Positions 23,201 to 32,127 of a stretch of DNA of 64,000 nucleotides are shown one piece after another. The notes below the pieces were generated by a model. The model worked only from the letters and a program-made list of their open reading frames with translations. It was not told the DNA's origin and did no database searches. The translations under genes and the position numbers were made by a program. Origin of the DNA: Mactra quadrangularis (taxonomy: Eukaryota > Mollusca > Bivalvia > Venerida > Mactridae); the NCBI GenBank assembly GCA_025267735.1, contig CM046303.1:40747380-40811379 (forward strand). Reading direction: 5' to 3'. Positions within the stretch are counted from its first letter, which is position 1; each line of letters starts with the position of its first letter.

Positions 23201-26200
23201 GCTAAAAAAATAGTAAAATGGAAATAGCTCTAACTCTGTCATATATCCACCAACAGTTTTGTTTTATACATCATAATGTTTCTTATGAAACATATATAGT
23301 GATGCTGGTCATCAATTACGATAAAAATATTAAGCAAAATATGTATTTGCAAAATTGATGCTGCATAAATAAAAATACTAAATTACATTAAAATTTTCTT
23401 ACAACAAAATTTAACATTAATTCCTTTACAGAACCTTATAGTACACATTCCAATGAAGGTACTGCAATATTTATAACCTCAATAGATATTAAAACAAAAC
23501 TAAGGCAATTGAAAAACTAAAGTGAAAGTAGAAACAGGGTCGTGAAAACTCATTACACTTGTATCTGTCAAAATGTTTTTCATTTACCTTAACTTTGTTT
23601 TAACATTTATTTAGGTTATAAATATTAGAGTACCTTCATTGGAATATGAACTTTAATGTTCTATAAATGATTTAATGTTAAATTAGTTTGTAAAAAATTC
23701 TTAATGTCTTTTAGTATTTTCAGTTTTACAGCATCAATTTTGCAAATGCATCTTTCGGTAAACGTTTTCATCTGAATTAATTACCAGCATCACATTGTAT
23801 GTTTTATAAGGAACATTTTGATGTATAATATACTGCTCTTGATGGAAGTATGAAAGAGTTAGAGCATTGTTCATTTTCCTATTTTTAATGCAATCAAAGA
23901 CATTACTTGAACCTTAACTCCAAGTGGTGATTGTCACATTTAATTGAAATAATACAGTGACCTATCATAATATAATAATTTATAATAATAAAAATATTTT
24001 TGTTTATATTGGACACCTGGTAGAAGTGTTTTGTGAAATAATATTCTACGATGTTGGACTTACATCAATGTAGTTATCAAGTAGTTATATTGTACTAAAT
24101 TAATAGTGTGCTGGGTTTACACTTTGTCTGAAATTAGGGAGGTCCTGGGATCCCATAAAAATCAGTAGTTCCATAACTATTTCAAATTCATATGTCTATT
24201 ATTAGCATAAAATAATATATCAAGCTTTACAAATCATAGTTGTAATAGTTTCATTTTGATCAGTAGGTTTAACATTTATGATAGAAAATGTATACTGTTA
24301 TACTCATCCTAATTGCTGGTCTGTTAGTGTTCTTTTATATTCATTAATTGAGCCGCAGCCGTGGCATAGTGATAGCATGTCTGACTTAGAATCCGAAGAT
24401 TGTGGGTTCGAGCCCGGTCGCGGTAGGTCATACCCTATACATGAGTTGTCGGCCTCGTGGTAGGGTAGGTTAGTACTGGTGATAGAAAAGTGTCCAAGAA
24501 ACCTATAGTAGGAAGAGCTGGCCGTCGTATATATAACCTGAATTGTGTTGAATACGTTGTTAAAAATGTTATTGTTGCAAGTAGAGGATCAATCATAAAC
24601 TCTGTATCAATATAACATACACCTATAACAGGAAACATTGATGAATGTATTCACATGTTAACATTCTATCTCTGATTATCAATGATTAATATTCTCAATG
24701 TTATTTCTCAATGTTTCTGATGTAATGTTCATTTTAGAGACAGTTTCTCTTGAGAGATTATTTTGTTTGGAAAGATGTATCTCCTTGGCATATAAAACGT
24801 CCAGGAAATGCAAACTTACTTTTGACTGATTTGTTACAGTCTTGATCAAAAGATTTCGTCAGTTCATGAGAGATTTGAAGTCTAAGTCTCTACAGGCATT
24901 CTCTATATATTGACATTTTATGATGAAATATGACAACACCTATCATCCTTGTAATAATTCATTGGCCTTATTAATTATACATAGTGCCTTCATATTGGTC
25001 TCTAGGTTGATAAAACTGATAGCTTCTCGTCATTAATCTTTTCATCAAAGTTACAACCACTCACATTTTTGTAGGATAACAAATAGTTTCTCACCAACAG
25101 AGATATTCCTAGAATTATTTGCCTGTTATTGTAACAGTTTGACCAAATTATCAACTGTCTGTTTAGAAAAAAAGATTATTTGGACCCGGTACTGGGCAAT
25201 TTAAAATCTAAATTTCCCTCTTAAACTTTTGTGTCCCCTTTCTTAACTTAAAAGAATAATGAATATTGAATTTTTGATATAGATTATATGCACATGGAGA
25301 AAATTTGGTGAGAAAGAAGTAAAATAGTTGCCTCAGTGTGGTATTCATCATCAACACTATAATTTACGCAAATCTTACAAAGTAAACAATGTTGTAAAAG
25401 CTAAAAAAATTAAAAACTGTGTAATGCCAAAATTTGCTCCTTTAACTATTTATAGACTAGTCTGATATATCTCATTGTCTGAGATTCATCTGAAGTATTT
25501 AATATACTTTCTTAGAATGCAATAATTTTGTTTTAAACAGTGATTTATATTTTAAATGTTTTTGAATCAAGAATGATTTATAATTATATAATAGTGTTCT
25601 TTCAGGTTCATACAGAATTGTATAAACTTATACTTACCTGTTTCAATGTACACTGGGGTCCAAAAGTTTCTCTACACATTTTAAATTTTGTTGTTATTGG
25701 GAAATACCATCAATATACTTAAAATGTTGCTAATAGTTTCACAATTAATGTGCAGTTTCAAATGAATTATCAATGATGTTCTTTAATGCATTAAAAGTAT
25801 TTAAATATATGTAATAAACATATTTAACAAATGTTTCAGCATTACTTTTGCAATAAAGAAAATTAAATGAAGATATGAAAAAAATACATGTGTAATAAAA
25901 ATTTTGGATCCCAGTGTAATTGATTGTATGTTCATTATTCTCTCCTACCCGCGGTCTTGGCGTAGTCTGACTTAGAATCCGGAGATCGCGGGTTTGAGCC
26001 CGGTCGCGGTATGTCATACCCTGTACATGAGTTGTCGGCCTCGTGTTAGGGTTTGTTAGTACTGGTGATAAAAAAGTGTCCAGGAAACCTATAGTAGGTA
26101 GAGCTGGCCGTGGTATATATGACCTTAATATGTGTTGAATACGACGATTTAAAAATCACTATGGAATATTCTGTTATTATGTGCACTTTGTGATCTATCT

Positions 26201-29200
26201 TAACAATATGTAACTGTGACAAAATTGTTCATTTACTGTTTATTATTTACAATATTGAAATTTTTCATAGCTTTATAAACAGTCAATTTATGACCTGATT
26301 ATATGTCATAGTAATGACAAGTATTTTTTGACAAAAACTGGGTAATACTCTAATTTGTGATCTGCACCAGATTTAAAGCCTGTTTCACACAGAACACAGT
26401 CGGAGACATGATTACTACAAGGTATACTGGGTTATACAAAAATTGACTGGTACAAGTATTAGCCTCCAATCATGCCTGTAGTTTAGTTGGTACAAGTAAG
26501 ACTCGAATGTTGCATGAGTGTGTACAAATAAAGCATGGATATACTCAGTCAAGGAAGGTTTGACACCATTTGCATATGATTTTATACCATTGTTTAACGT
26601 TTCCAAGTATGGTTTGGTACGGTCTAGAATGCTCAAACACAACCTTTATTCGATCTATTGGGCAATCACAAGATTAACATACAATTGTGACAACTTTAGT
26701 TTGAGCTATGCTTGAATTATCACACATTGGATTATGTTATGATATAAATTGAGACATTTTGATGTCTATATGATATTGACTCCACTGTGCCCACTAGTAT
26801 AGTTGGCTTCATGTTCTGTTGTATGTACATTCTCACACGTTATCTCACGGTCTCACCATCATACATGGATAATTATGTTTTTTAAAAGTTTAAAAAATCA
26901 TACACAGTTTCCACAGATACACTTGATTGGCCGAGTGTTACTCGGATCAGAACATGGTTGGTTCGGTTGTACAGTTTACTCGAGTCGGCCAACCGTATAA
27001 GCTTTGTGTTCTGTGTGAGGCAGGCTTTTTGTAGTTTTTGCAGACTTAGCTCCTAAATTAAATAGCTAGATCTAGCTTATCTTTCTGTACAAATTCACTC
27101 TTGACTATACTGAACTGTTTGACTGAAATTTATTATGTAATAAAGTTTATTTCGTAATTTTAAATACCTCATTCCAATACAATGCCAATATATTGTATTC
27201 TAAGTTAAGATTTCAAACCCAGTAAACTATTTATGACTTGCTGTTTTTCTAGATGAAAGTTTGATGTTTTGAAGGATGATGATTTATTTCTATTATCATC
27301 ATATCTTACTTTGATAAAATATCTCAATCATATTTTGAAATACATTTAATGCTTTATCAAACTGCCATAGTTTTTTTTATTCCATTATATCTTGTTGGCT
27401 TGTCTGAGTACATTATTCTGAGCTGTTTTGTATATATTATAAGGATAGAGGTGTCTTGTTTTTTTTAACATGGTTATTTAAGTCATGTTGTTTTTCAATT
27501 GTAAATCTTTAGTCAGAATGGATCTTCTCAACTCTCAAGTACTTTTTGACTTTGGTTTAAAATTTCTTTGAAATTATCTGATATTCAGTTTGGTTTCTAC
27601 CTGTTTCTGTATGATTCTGTATACCAGTGCATCGTTGTTAGTTCGATGAACCATGCAAATACTATAATAAGACTAGTTTTACTTGATTTCTTCACTAAAA
27701 TAGAATATGCAGGGTTTGTACAAACTGGAAAATCATGGAAAATAAGATTTTTCTGGAAAAATCATGGAATTTTGATTTTAGGGAAAATATGGAAAAGTCA
27801 TGGAAAATCAGAAAACATCATTATTTACAACTTTAAATGTTAAGTTCAAATTACAATTCAGTACAAAAATGAGAATTCTACAAACAATAATTATCAGCTC
27901 CAGTATAAAAAAGAAATCTGAGTAATCAAAAATACAATTGTTCTTGCTATGGGTTCTGTATGCATTTCTGTTGTATCATTGAAAATAGGGCTGTCACGAT
28001 ATACCGGTATATTGCGGCAATACGTACCGCAGTATGATTTAACGTACCGGTATTTGGCAATATTTTTTTTCATTGGAAAATTCTTCCCTTCTTGAAATAA
28101 AAGTAGCGAAACGTAAGTTATTCCATAGTTCATTCCATCTAACCTTACGTTACAATAATTTAACCTATATGACTTTATATACTTAAAAAGACTAGATTCT
28201 GTCAGTAGCTGCATGTAAGATTTGTTTCTGTTAAATTCAGCGGTGGCACAACAAATCTAAAAGCCCTTAATATATCGTGGTACGTATCGCAATATGATGC
28301 CAGCGTATTGCAGTATATCGCGATACGCTAGTGGCGTATCGTGGCAGCCCTAATTGAAAATTCATGGAATTTTGGTATTCAAAATCCGTATGAACCCTGT
28401 TATAATGAGTATGTCCCATGTTGTAATATTCTCTGTAATAATTATATAGGAACTATGTGTGGTATGTAGAACATAATGACGGAATGTTTCAAGTCCTCTA
28501 TGACCTTGTTATCACCATGTCATCAATCTGATATTACTTCATAATCTCAACTTGTCTCTTCTTGTCATACTGAGAATATTATTAATGATCTAGGTACACT
28601 TAATTGATTCATATTGATTATTTAATACAGCTCATTGATTTATTTAATGGAATGTTGATTTCACTTGTCATTAAGTGCAGTTATATAGATATTTTATTTT
28701 TAATTTCTTGGAACAACTCACTGTTCCTTAATTTCACATGTTATGAACATTTAGTTTCTGCATTTTGTAGAATTAATAGGGACTAATGGTGTTTTGCTTG
28801 AAAGTGAGGGGTCAAATGGGTATAAAAGTTGCATGTAAAAATGAACTGAAGCATGCCATTGGAAGATTATACTGGTAGTCTAAGAGTATTGAGTATGAGT
28901 TTATAAACCTAATAGAGGCAGTGGGAATGTCCTTTTAGGCAATGAGATTTTAGGCTGGAAACCAAAGCTGTGAAATTATGATAGATTTGTTCATATGTGT
29001 TGACAGGATTTAATTAGATGATTACGAGCCCCCCCCCCCCCCCCCCGCCCGGCTAGCTCAATTGGTAGCATGCAAGTCTACTGATCGTGGGGTCGTGGGT
29101 TTAATTCCTTGGAAGGACATACTTTCGTGGAGCTTGGTCATAAAATTATTTCTACGACCATTCTCCCTCCTACCAATGATTTTTAGCTCGACTTTACGAA

Positions 29201-32127
29201 GTAATGTAGAGCTCTCCTACTCGCCCCGGCGTCCGCGTCCACATTTCTGATTAAAGTTTTTGTGCAGTAAAATACTTTCTTCTATATCTTTGTCTGAAGA
29301 TATTAACTTCAAACTTTAAATATATGTACCTTACTATCAACCACATCTCATGTGACAAGGTCCATAACTCCAAACACATTTTTTTAGAATTATCTCCCCT
29401 TAAACTGATTGAAGTTTTTGTGCACAGATTAAAGTTTTTGTGCAGTAAAATACTTTCTTCTGTATCTTTGTTAAAAAAAAAAATATTTCTTAAGATATTA
29501 ACTTCAAACTTTAAATATATGTTCCTTACTATCAACCACATCTCATGTGACAAGGTCCATAACTCCAAACACATTTTTTTTAGAATTATCTCCCCTTGAA
29601 CTGATTGAAGTTTTTGTGCACAGATTAAAGTTTTTGTGCAGTAAAATACTTTCTTCTGTATCTTTGTTATTTCGTAAGATATTTTCTTCAAACTTTAAAT
29701 ATATGTTCCTTTCTATCAACCACATTTCATGTGACATGGTCCATAACTCCGAATGCATTTTTTTTTAGAATTATCTCCCCTTGAACTTAGAGTTTTCTTT
29801 AAAAAATGTTTGTTTTTACTGCAACTGTTTTATTTCTTTAGGTATTGATTTCAAACTTTAAATATATGTTCCTTATTATCAACCACATCTCATGTGACAA
29901 GGTCCATAACTCCAAACACATTTTTTTAAGAATTATCTCCCCTTGAACTGATTGAAGTTTTTGTGCACAGATTAAAGTTTTTGTGCAGTAAAATACTTTC
30001 TTCTGTATCTTTGTTATTTCGTAAGATATTTACTTCAAACTTTAAATATATGTTCCTTACTATCAACCACATCTCATGTGACATGGTGCATAACTCCGAA
30101 TGCATTTTTTTAGAATTATCTCCCCTTGAACTTAGAGTTTTCTTTAAAAAATGTTTGTTTTTACTGCAACTGTTTTATTTCTTTAGGTATTGATTTTAAA
30201 CTTTAAATATATGTTCCTTATTATCAACCACATCTCATGGAACAAGGTTCATAACTCCGTATACATTATTTTCATAGTTATCCCCCTTGAACTTATAGTT
30301 TTCTTTAATAAATATTTGTTTTTACTGCAAGTGTTTTTTTTCTTCAGGTATTGACTTCAAACTTTAGATATATGTTCCTTATTATCAACCACATCTCATG
30401 TGACAAGATTCATAACTCCTTATACATTTTTTCAGAGTTATCCCCCTTGAACTTATAGTTTTCTATTTTTTTTTCTTTGAATTTGTTAAGGTTATATTTT
30501 CAAATTTTAAAATATGTATGTTCCTTATCATCAACCACATCTCCTGTGACAAACACTTACTAAGTCGAGCATGCTGTCTCCTCTGACAGCTCTTGTTATT
30601 TATGTAGGACAGTTGTCAGTCACTGATGAAAGTATGGGCTTAATAGTTGGTTAACAGCAAAATCCAGAGATTTTGCCTTTCCTGGAGGAGTGAGTAGGTT
30701 GACTGACCCCTGTTATATGACCTATACAATGTGTTGCTATGAGGTTAAACCCTACAAACAAACAAACAATAAATTTTTTACTGCTTTCAGGCTAAGTCCA
30801 TACAAGCTAGAAAATTTGGTGATACTAAAGAACTTGGTGTTAAATCAATGGATAACAAAATGAGTCCACAACAAATAAATAAATTATTAAAAATGTATCC
30901 ACAACCACCGTACCAAATAAAACTGACTAGTGGTAAGTTCTAGATTAATTTTTTAGACCTATATTGGTCATTATTGATCTATATTTTCCTGTTTCTGTGT
31001 ATTTTATTCCAGGCTTGTTCACACTGAAAGACTACTTGGTGCTGTTAGTTTAAAACTTAAAACTTTTAAGTTAAACTGAGGTTGAAGGTCTGCTTTCCGT
31101 ATATACATGTTCAGCCACTTTTAGACAGTGATGCCTTACAGTACCCACTTACACCTGGGTGTAGTGAAAACAACTGTTGGAAAATTTCCTACTATAGGAA
31201 ATTAGAGTGCCCCTAGTAGGGTTCAAACCTGCAAACTCTTGATCCTTAAGTGTGGGTCCTACAATTAGGGACTTTTGTCAGTTATCTTCCCCTAATAAAA
31301 TCTGAAACAATCCAATTGGTAAGTATTTTATCATTGAAGTCTTATGTAAGGATAACAAAATATTTCATCTAATATCTTTCTTGTTAATGAAGATATTAAC
31401 AGGAGTGGTGAAATTTAGATACCCTGGTAGTTCTTTGCTCTAAAAATACTTAGCTTGAATTTCAAATAAATTAAATTACTTACAAAAAAGTTATCTTGGA
31501 TTAATTTTGGCAAATTGACATTGAAAAGTAAGGGTAAAATCTGAGTAATCCAACTAATTGGACCTACCTATTTAAAGAGAATCCAAGGGGAAATAACTGA
31601 CTAAAGTTCCTTATTGAACCACATACTTTGATAAAGGATACATTTTGTCATTTAATATTTTCAATTCTTCCTCCTAATTCTGTGTCAAATTGGACAGTTA
31701 TCAGTGACTGGTATATGCATGTGATTAGCACTGGTTTAAAGCTTTGGTCCAGAGATCTAGGCCTGCCTAGAGACTGTAAGTATACCACCTGACTGTCCTA
31801 ATATGATTGTAAGTTTGTCAGTTTATGTTGATTAAAGTTGGTAAGGACTAAGGAGCTTTGTCTTGAAATTGATAATTGATGCATGTATTAAAATCACGGG
31901 GGGGGGGGGGGGACTTAGAAATAACTTGTAAGTTCAGGTGAATTTCCAATGTATTGTATTGACCCTTTGGTAAATATTGAATTTTCCTTAAAGCATTTTT
32001 TTATATTTCAGCTTATGGTCGAGACCTAGTGAAACCATTGATCTTCTCTGGAAAACGTGATGATGATACACAACATTCAATAAATAGAAATCTATTTGCA
32101 ACATTAAGTAAAAGAAATAAGACTTAA
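11035..32127 (+). CDS. CHCHD1: CHCHD1 / mS37 mitochondrial small-subunit ribosomal protein, 4 exons (11035-11200, 20934-21049, 30791-30932, 32012-32127)
   Basis: The four exons join in frame (phases 1, 0, 1) with GT/AG borders to give 179 residues. Residues 57-94 form a twin CX9C coiled-coil-helix-coiled-coil-helix domain with cysteines at 58, 68, 79 and 89; the spacing is exactly nine residues in both pairs. Family knowledge: CHCHD1 (mS37) is a small subunit protein of the mitochondrial ribosome, imported into mitochondria without a classical presequence, probably through the Mia40 oxidative route. The basic Asn/Gly/Lys-rich N-terminus (NPNK, NGGPNFGN) and the later NKLLK...P segment (about 125-134) match the family layout. 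Vertebrate CHCHD1 is about 118 residues and stops near that segment; here about 45 more residues follow, mostly on exon 4. The ATG at 11035 was chosen over the in-frame ATG at 11011 because it follows a pyrimidine-rich stretch and gives the family-like N-terminus. Identification is by pattern recall, not a search. Confidence 0.88.
11290..12180. other. CHCHD1 intron 1, proximal part
   Basis: No gene. Contains a GC-rich hairpin near 12085-12115 (CTCGCGGGCCTTCGGCCCCG) and AT-rich filler. Confidence 0.45.
12185..13855 (-). mobile_element. 5'-truncated LINE with intact reverse transcriptase
   Basis: Contains the RT ORF at 13851-12388. Beyond the stop the minus strand ends in TGGAGTAATTCATCGAAGTC, a TCGAAG-type tail that I take as the LINE 3' end. 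The 5' side stops at about 13855, beside a Mutator-like MITE. Coding continuity beyond the MITE was looked for and not found, so the LINE was already truncated. Confidence 0.75.
12388..13851 (-). CDS. Non-LTR retrotransposon reverse transcriptase (jockey/CR1/L2-like), partial
   Basis: 487 codons with no internal stop. RT motifs in order: PSNYRPVSLT (43-52), ILDFAKAFDKVPH with the first catalytic Asp at 117, SGVPQGTVLGPALF (172-185), FADD with the catalytic Asp pair (203-206), and the thumb-region HPYLGVEL. A tail ends FFPRVITPWNNLPEAS. It copies LINE RNA at the target site. The endonuclease domain is missing: the first codon here is TTG and a stop lies just upstream, so this is the C-terminal part of a 5'-truncated copy. 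The absence of stops suggests a fairly recent insertion. It sits antisense in CHCHD1 intron 1. Confidence 0.93.
   Translation of the reverse strand: MSSEISPILQSLFQQSLDTHEVPNDWKQANIVPIFKKGDRTKPSNYRPVSLTAVASKMLEHIVVSAIMNHLDTNKILLENQHGFRTKRSCETQLLLSTDDITYLMNQGLQVDMAILDFAKAFDKVPHRRLAEKLSYFGIRNDTLSWVKAFLHDRQQQVVIDGESSRLSSVTSGVPQGTVLGPALFLVFINDIASNITSTIRLFADDCVVYRAISSPSDHEILQQDLDKLIDWSNTWQMKFNVDKCAIMNITTKSKKSIFKYSMKGHILENVKHHPYLGVELTDNMKYNIHIDNITSNASRVLGFLKRNLRHCPKTIKERAYHSLVRPKLEYSSTIWNPQQKTQIKQIEQVQRNAARFVLKKPFNYQNPTSVTSMLSELKWPTLEQRRSSFDLIFMYKIVHQLVAVPINYLPVPSPRYNMDDVVYICNTNLSTRNNMKFVPYHCNINAYQHSFFPRVITPWNNLPEASLRQNTLDGFKAVVHPTAFRG
13865..14762. mobile_element. Mutator-like MITE (898 bp) with long TIRs and 9-bp target duplication
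   Basis: Terminal inverted repeats of about 103 bp (13865-13968 and 14660-14762, roughly 85% alike) begin TAGTCCTAT and contain CCCTCCGTAAC. The nine bases GGTCATGAA occur directly at both borders (13856-13864 and 14763-14771). Long TIRs with a 9-bp duplication point to the Mutator (MULE) superfamily. No transposase ORF is present inside; the 67-codon ORF at 14391 is not recognisable. Confidence 0.88.
14772..15224. other. CHCHD1 intron 1, nothing recognised
   Basis: The 89-codon ORF at 14767 overlaps the target duplication and resembles no known protein. Confidence 0.45.
15225..15818 (+). mobile_element. Pearl-like element A: arms around a 145-bp tandem core
   Basis: The left arm starts TATATGCCCGAAAG, followed by CCCCCTGGCGTCCGTCTGTC. 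The core has three units of about 145 bases (starting near 15314, 15460, 15604) and a partial fourth at 15750, each with TTCAAAGGTCAAGGTCAC. The right arm has CTTTCGGGCATATAATGCTC and ends GGTGCTCTTGTT. The arms share an inverted CGAAAG/CTTTCGGGCATATA segment. No ORF. Similar layouts are known in bivalves. Confidence 0.75.
15819..18720. other. CHCHD1 intron 1, distal part, no gene recognised
   Basis: Includes a CpG-richer patch near 15970-16150 with an inverted-CCAAT-like 'gaccaatcaggg', three short direct repeats of TTTTGACCCCTGAAAATTTT type at 17509-17570, and a SINE-head fragment at about 17847-17890. Confidence 0.45.
17847..17890 (+). mobile_element. Fragment of a tRNA-like SINE head
   Basis: CCAGTCGGCTCAGTGGTAGAG is a tRNA D-arm/A-box-like stretch. 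No B box follows. Confidence 0.35.
18846..19735 (-). pseudogene. Decayed LINE reverse transcriptase fragment, split by an insertion
   Basis: Two collinear minus-strand pieces of a RT tail. The 19735-19599 part encodes a segment like NLKWDKHINTITKKANQSLG ... FLRRNLK. The 18975-18846 part encodes HAYKAIVRPKLEYSSSVWDP and QRRAAR-like text in several frames. They align with the RPKLEYSSTIWNP and LGFLKRNLRHCP segments of the 12388-13851 copy. Frameshifts are present. The pieces are parted by 615 bases with TTAA at each edge. Confidence 0.75.
18976..19598. mobile_element. TTAA-flanked insertion (possible piggyBac-type MITE)
   Basis: Insert 18980-19594 between TTAA copies at 18976-18979 and 19595-19598. 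Deleting the insert and one TTAA restores the LINE reading frame (minus strand: PKVKEHAYKA). The termini (CTCTTTACTGGTTGCG and CCATTAACCGCTCAAT) are only weakly inverted. GC-richer than the surroundings, with an X-box-like GTTACCATGGCAAT at 19160. No transposase seen. Confidence 0.55.
20345..20683 (-). repeat. Dispersed repeat D, copy 1 (with internal duplication)
   Basis: Minus-strand relative of the copies at 51008 and 60191. The TTTCGTCTAGATGAAAGCTA ... GGATATCTGT block of about 113 bases is tandemly duplicated here (20452-20563 and 20565-20679). Confidence 0.75.
20934..21049 (+). CDS. CHCHD1: CHCHD1 exon 2, twin CX9C domain
   Basis: The acceptor is ttactttttag and the donor is gtaagt. 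The exon encodes residues 56-94, starting ACREEMITLMTCW and ending FFKCNAVAR, with both CX9C pairs. It is the diagnostic exon of the gene. Phase 1 in, phase 0 out. Confidence 0.92.
21191..21457 (+). mobile_element. SINE family A, copy 1
   Basis: tRNA-like head (GATAGCCCAATTGGTAGTG, GGATTTGGAATCTCGTGTCC) missing the B-box part, then GGTTATACCCTTCC, and the tail TGACCTATACAATGTGTTGC ... TTAAACCCAACATAAACAAA. Confidence 0.8.
21508..21628 (+). repeat. 31-bp tandem repeat, 4 copies
   Basis: Unit CACACTTGCTGAAGCCTGGT followed by ACAAGTGACAA. Copies are nearly identical (one has CCGAAG). Confidence 0.93.
21720..22577 (+). repeat. Minisatellite, 15-16 bp units, about 55 copies
   Basis: Variants of GGTATGTGTTGACCAT (GTTATGTGTTGGTCAT, GCTGTGTTGATCAT) in higher-order blocks. 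Lies in CHCHD1 intron 2. The ORFs across it (Cys/Trp/His-rich) are artefacts of the repeat. Confidence 0.93.
22590..23154. other. CHCHD1 intron 2, nothing recognised
   Basis: AT-rich, no ORF of note. Confidence 0.45.
23155..23935. mobile_element. Large fold-back element, arms about 350 bp
   Basis: 23175-23510 pairs in reverse complement with 23565-23915 (about 80% by eye), for example GTGATGCTGGTCATCAATTA against the complement of TTAATTACCAGCATCAC, and CCAATGAAGGTAC on both arms. The loop is about 55 bases. Transcribed as part of CHCHD1 intron 2 it would fold into a long hairpin. Confidence 0.75.
24350..24575 (+). mobile_element. SINE family C, copy 1
   Basis: A-box-like GTGGCATAGTGATAGCATG and B-box GGGTTCGAGCCCG, then GGTCATACCCTATACATGAG, GTCCAAGAAACCTATAGTAG, and a tail TATATAACCTGAATTGTGTT GAATACG. 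Confidence 0.78.
24580..25940. other. CHCHD1 intron 2, nothing recognised
   Basis: AT-rich filler, no supported feature. Confidence 0.45.
25949..26155 (+). mobile_element. SINE family C, copy 2
   Basis: Same body as the copy at 24350, with a shortened A-box region. B box GGGTTTGAGCCCG. The tail TATGACCTTAATATGTGTTG AATACGACGATTTAAA resembles the tail of SINE families A and B. Confidence 0.78.
26375..27029. mobile_element. TIR element, about 655 bp
   Basis: Termini AAAGCCTGTTTCACACAGAA and, inverted, AAAGCCTGCCTCACACAGAA share about 24 bases. No clear target duplication, no transposase. Confidence 0.65.
27710..28399. mobile_element. Outer MITE of a nested pair
   Basis: Termini CAGGGTTTGTACAAACTGG and, inverted, CAGGGTTCATACGGATT. 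The inside is rich in 'AAATCATGGAA'. It is interrupted at 27986 by an hAT-like MITE. A matching 8-bp duplication was not found. Confidence 0.55.
27986..28352. mobile_element. hAT-like MITE E, copy 1 (367 bp) with 8-bp target duplication
   Basis: Termini TAGGGCTGTCACGATATACC and, inverted, TAGGGCTGCCACGATACGCC. ATTGAAAA flanks both sides exactly (27978-27985 and 28353-28360). Arms rich in ATCGCGATAC-type palindromes. The hAT superfamily is inferred from the TIR start and the 8-bp duplication. Confidence 0.88.
28400..29030. other. CHCHD1 intron 2, nothing recognised
   Basis: AT-rich, then a run of 16 C at 29031-29046 before the SINE head. Confidence 0.45.
29047..30770 (+). mobile_element. SINE family B, copy 1, interrupted by pearl-like element B
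   Basis: The head at 29047-29110 (CGCCCGGCTAGCTCAATTGG) resembles tRNA-Lys. The body runs to CAATGATTTT at 29184 and resumes at 30598 with ATTTATGTAGGACAGTTGTC, ending TGACCTATACAATGTGTTGC TATGAGGTTAAACCC. The copy at 47400 shows the uninterrupted order. Confidence 0.85.
29185..30597 (+). mobile_element. Pearl-like element B: arms around a tandem core
   Basis: The left arm is AGCTCGACTTTACGAAG ... GCCCCGGCGTCCGCGTCC. The core has about seven degenerate units with CAAACTTTAAATATATGTTC, ATCAACCACATCTCATGTGA and CATAACTCC, alternating long and short forms. The right arm ends TAAGTCGAGCATGC ... CTGACAGCTCTTGTT. GCTCGACTT occurs inverted in both arms. Inserted in a SINE. No coding capacity; ORFs across it are repeat artefacts. 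Confidence 0.82.
30791..30932 (+). CDS. CHCHD1: CHCHD1 exon 3
   Basis: The acceptor is tgctttcag and the donor is gtaagttc. Encodes residues 95-141 (AKSIQARKFGDTKELG ... NKLLKMYPQPPYQ). This corresponds to the C-terminal tail of vertebrate CHCHD1. Phase 0 in, phase 1 out. Confidence 0.9.
31268..31610. mobile_element. Harbinger-like MITE (343 bp) with TTA target duplication
   Basis: Termini GGGACTTTTGTCAGTTATC and, inverted, GGAACTTTAGTCAGTTATT. TTA flanks both ends (31265-31267 and 31611-31613). Lies in CHCHD1 intron 3. Confidence 0.7.
32012..32127 (+). CDS. CHCHD1: CHCHD1 exon 4, C-terminal extension and stop
   Basis: The acceptor is ttatatttcag and the stop is TAA at 32125-32127. Encodes residues 142-179, rich in Arg, Lys, Asp and Asn, with no motif I recognise. 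The phase fits exon 3 exactly. It has no counterpart in short vertebrate CHCHD1 proteins as I recall them. Confidence 0.82.

Noticed and set aside
29031..29046. C16 run as a regulatory G-quadruplex
   Set aside because: A simple homopolymer next to a SINE head; also prone to assembly error.
29251..30193. ORFs of 70-146 codons on both strands
   Set aside because: They run across the tandem core of the pearl-like element and repeat with its period.
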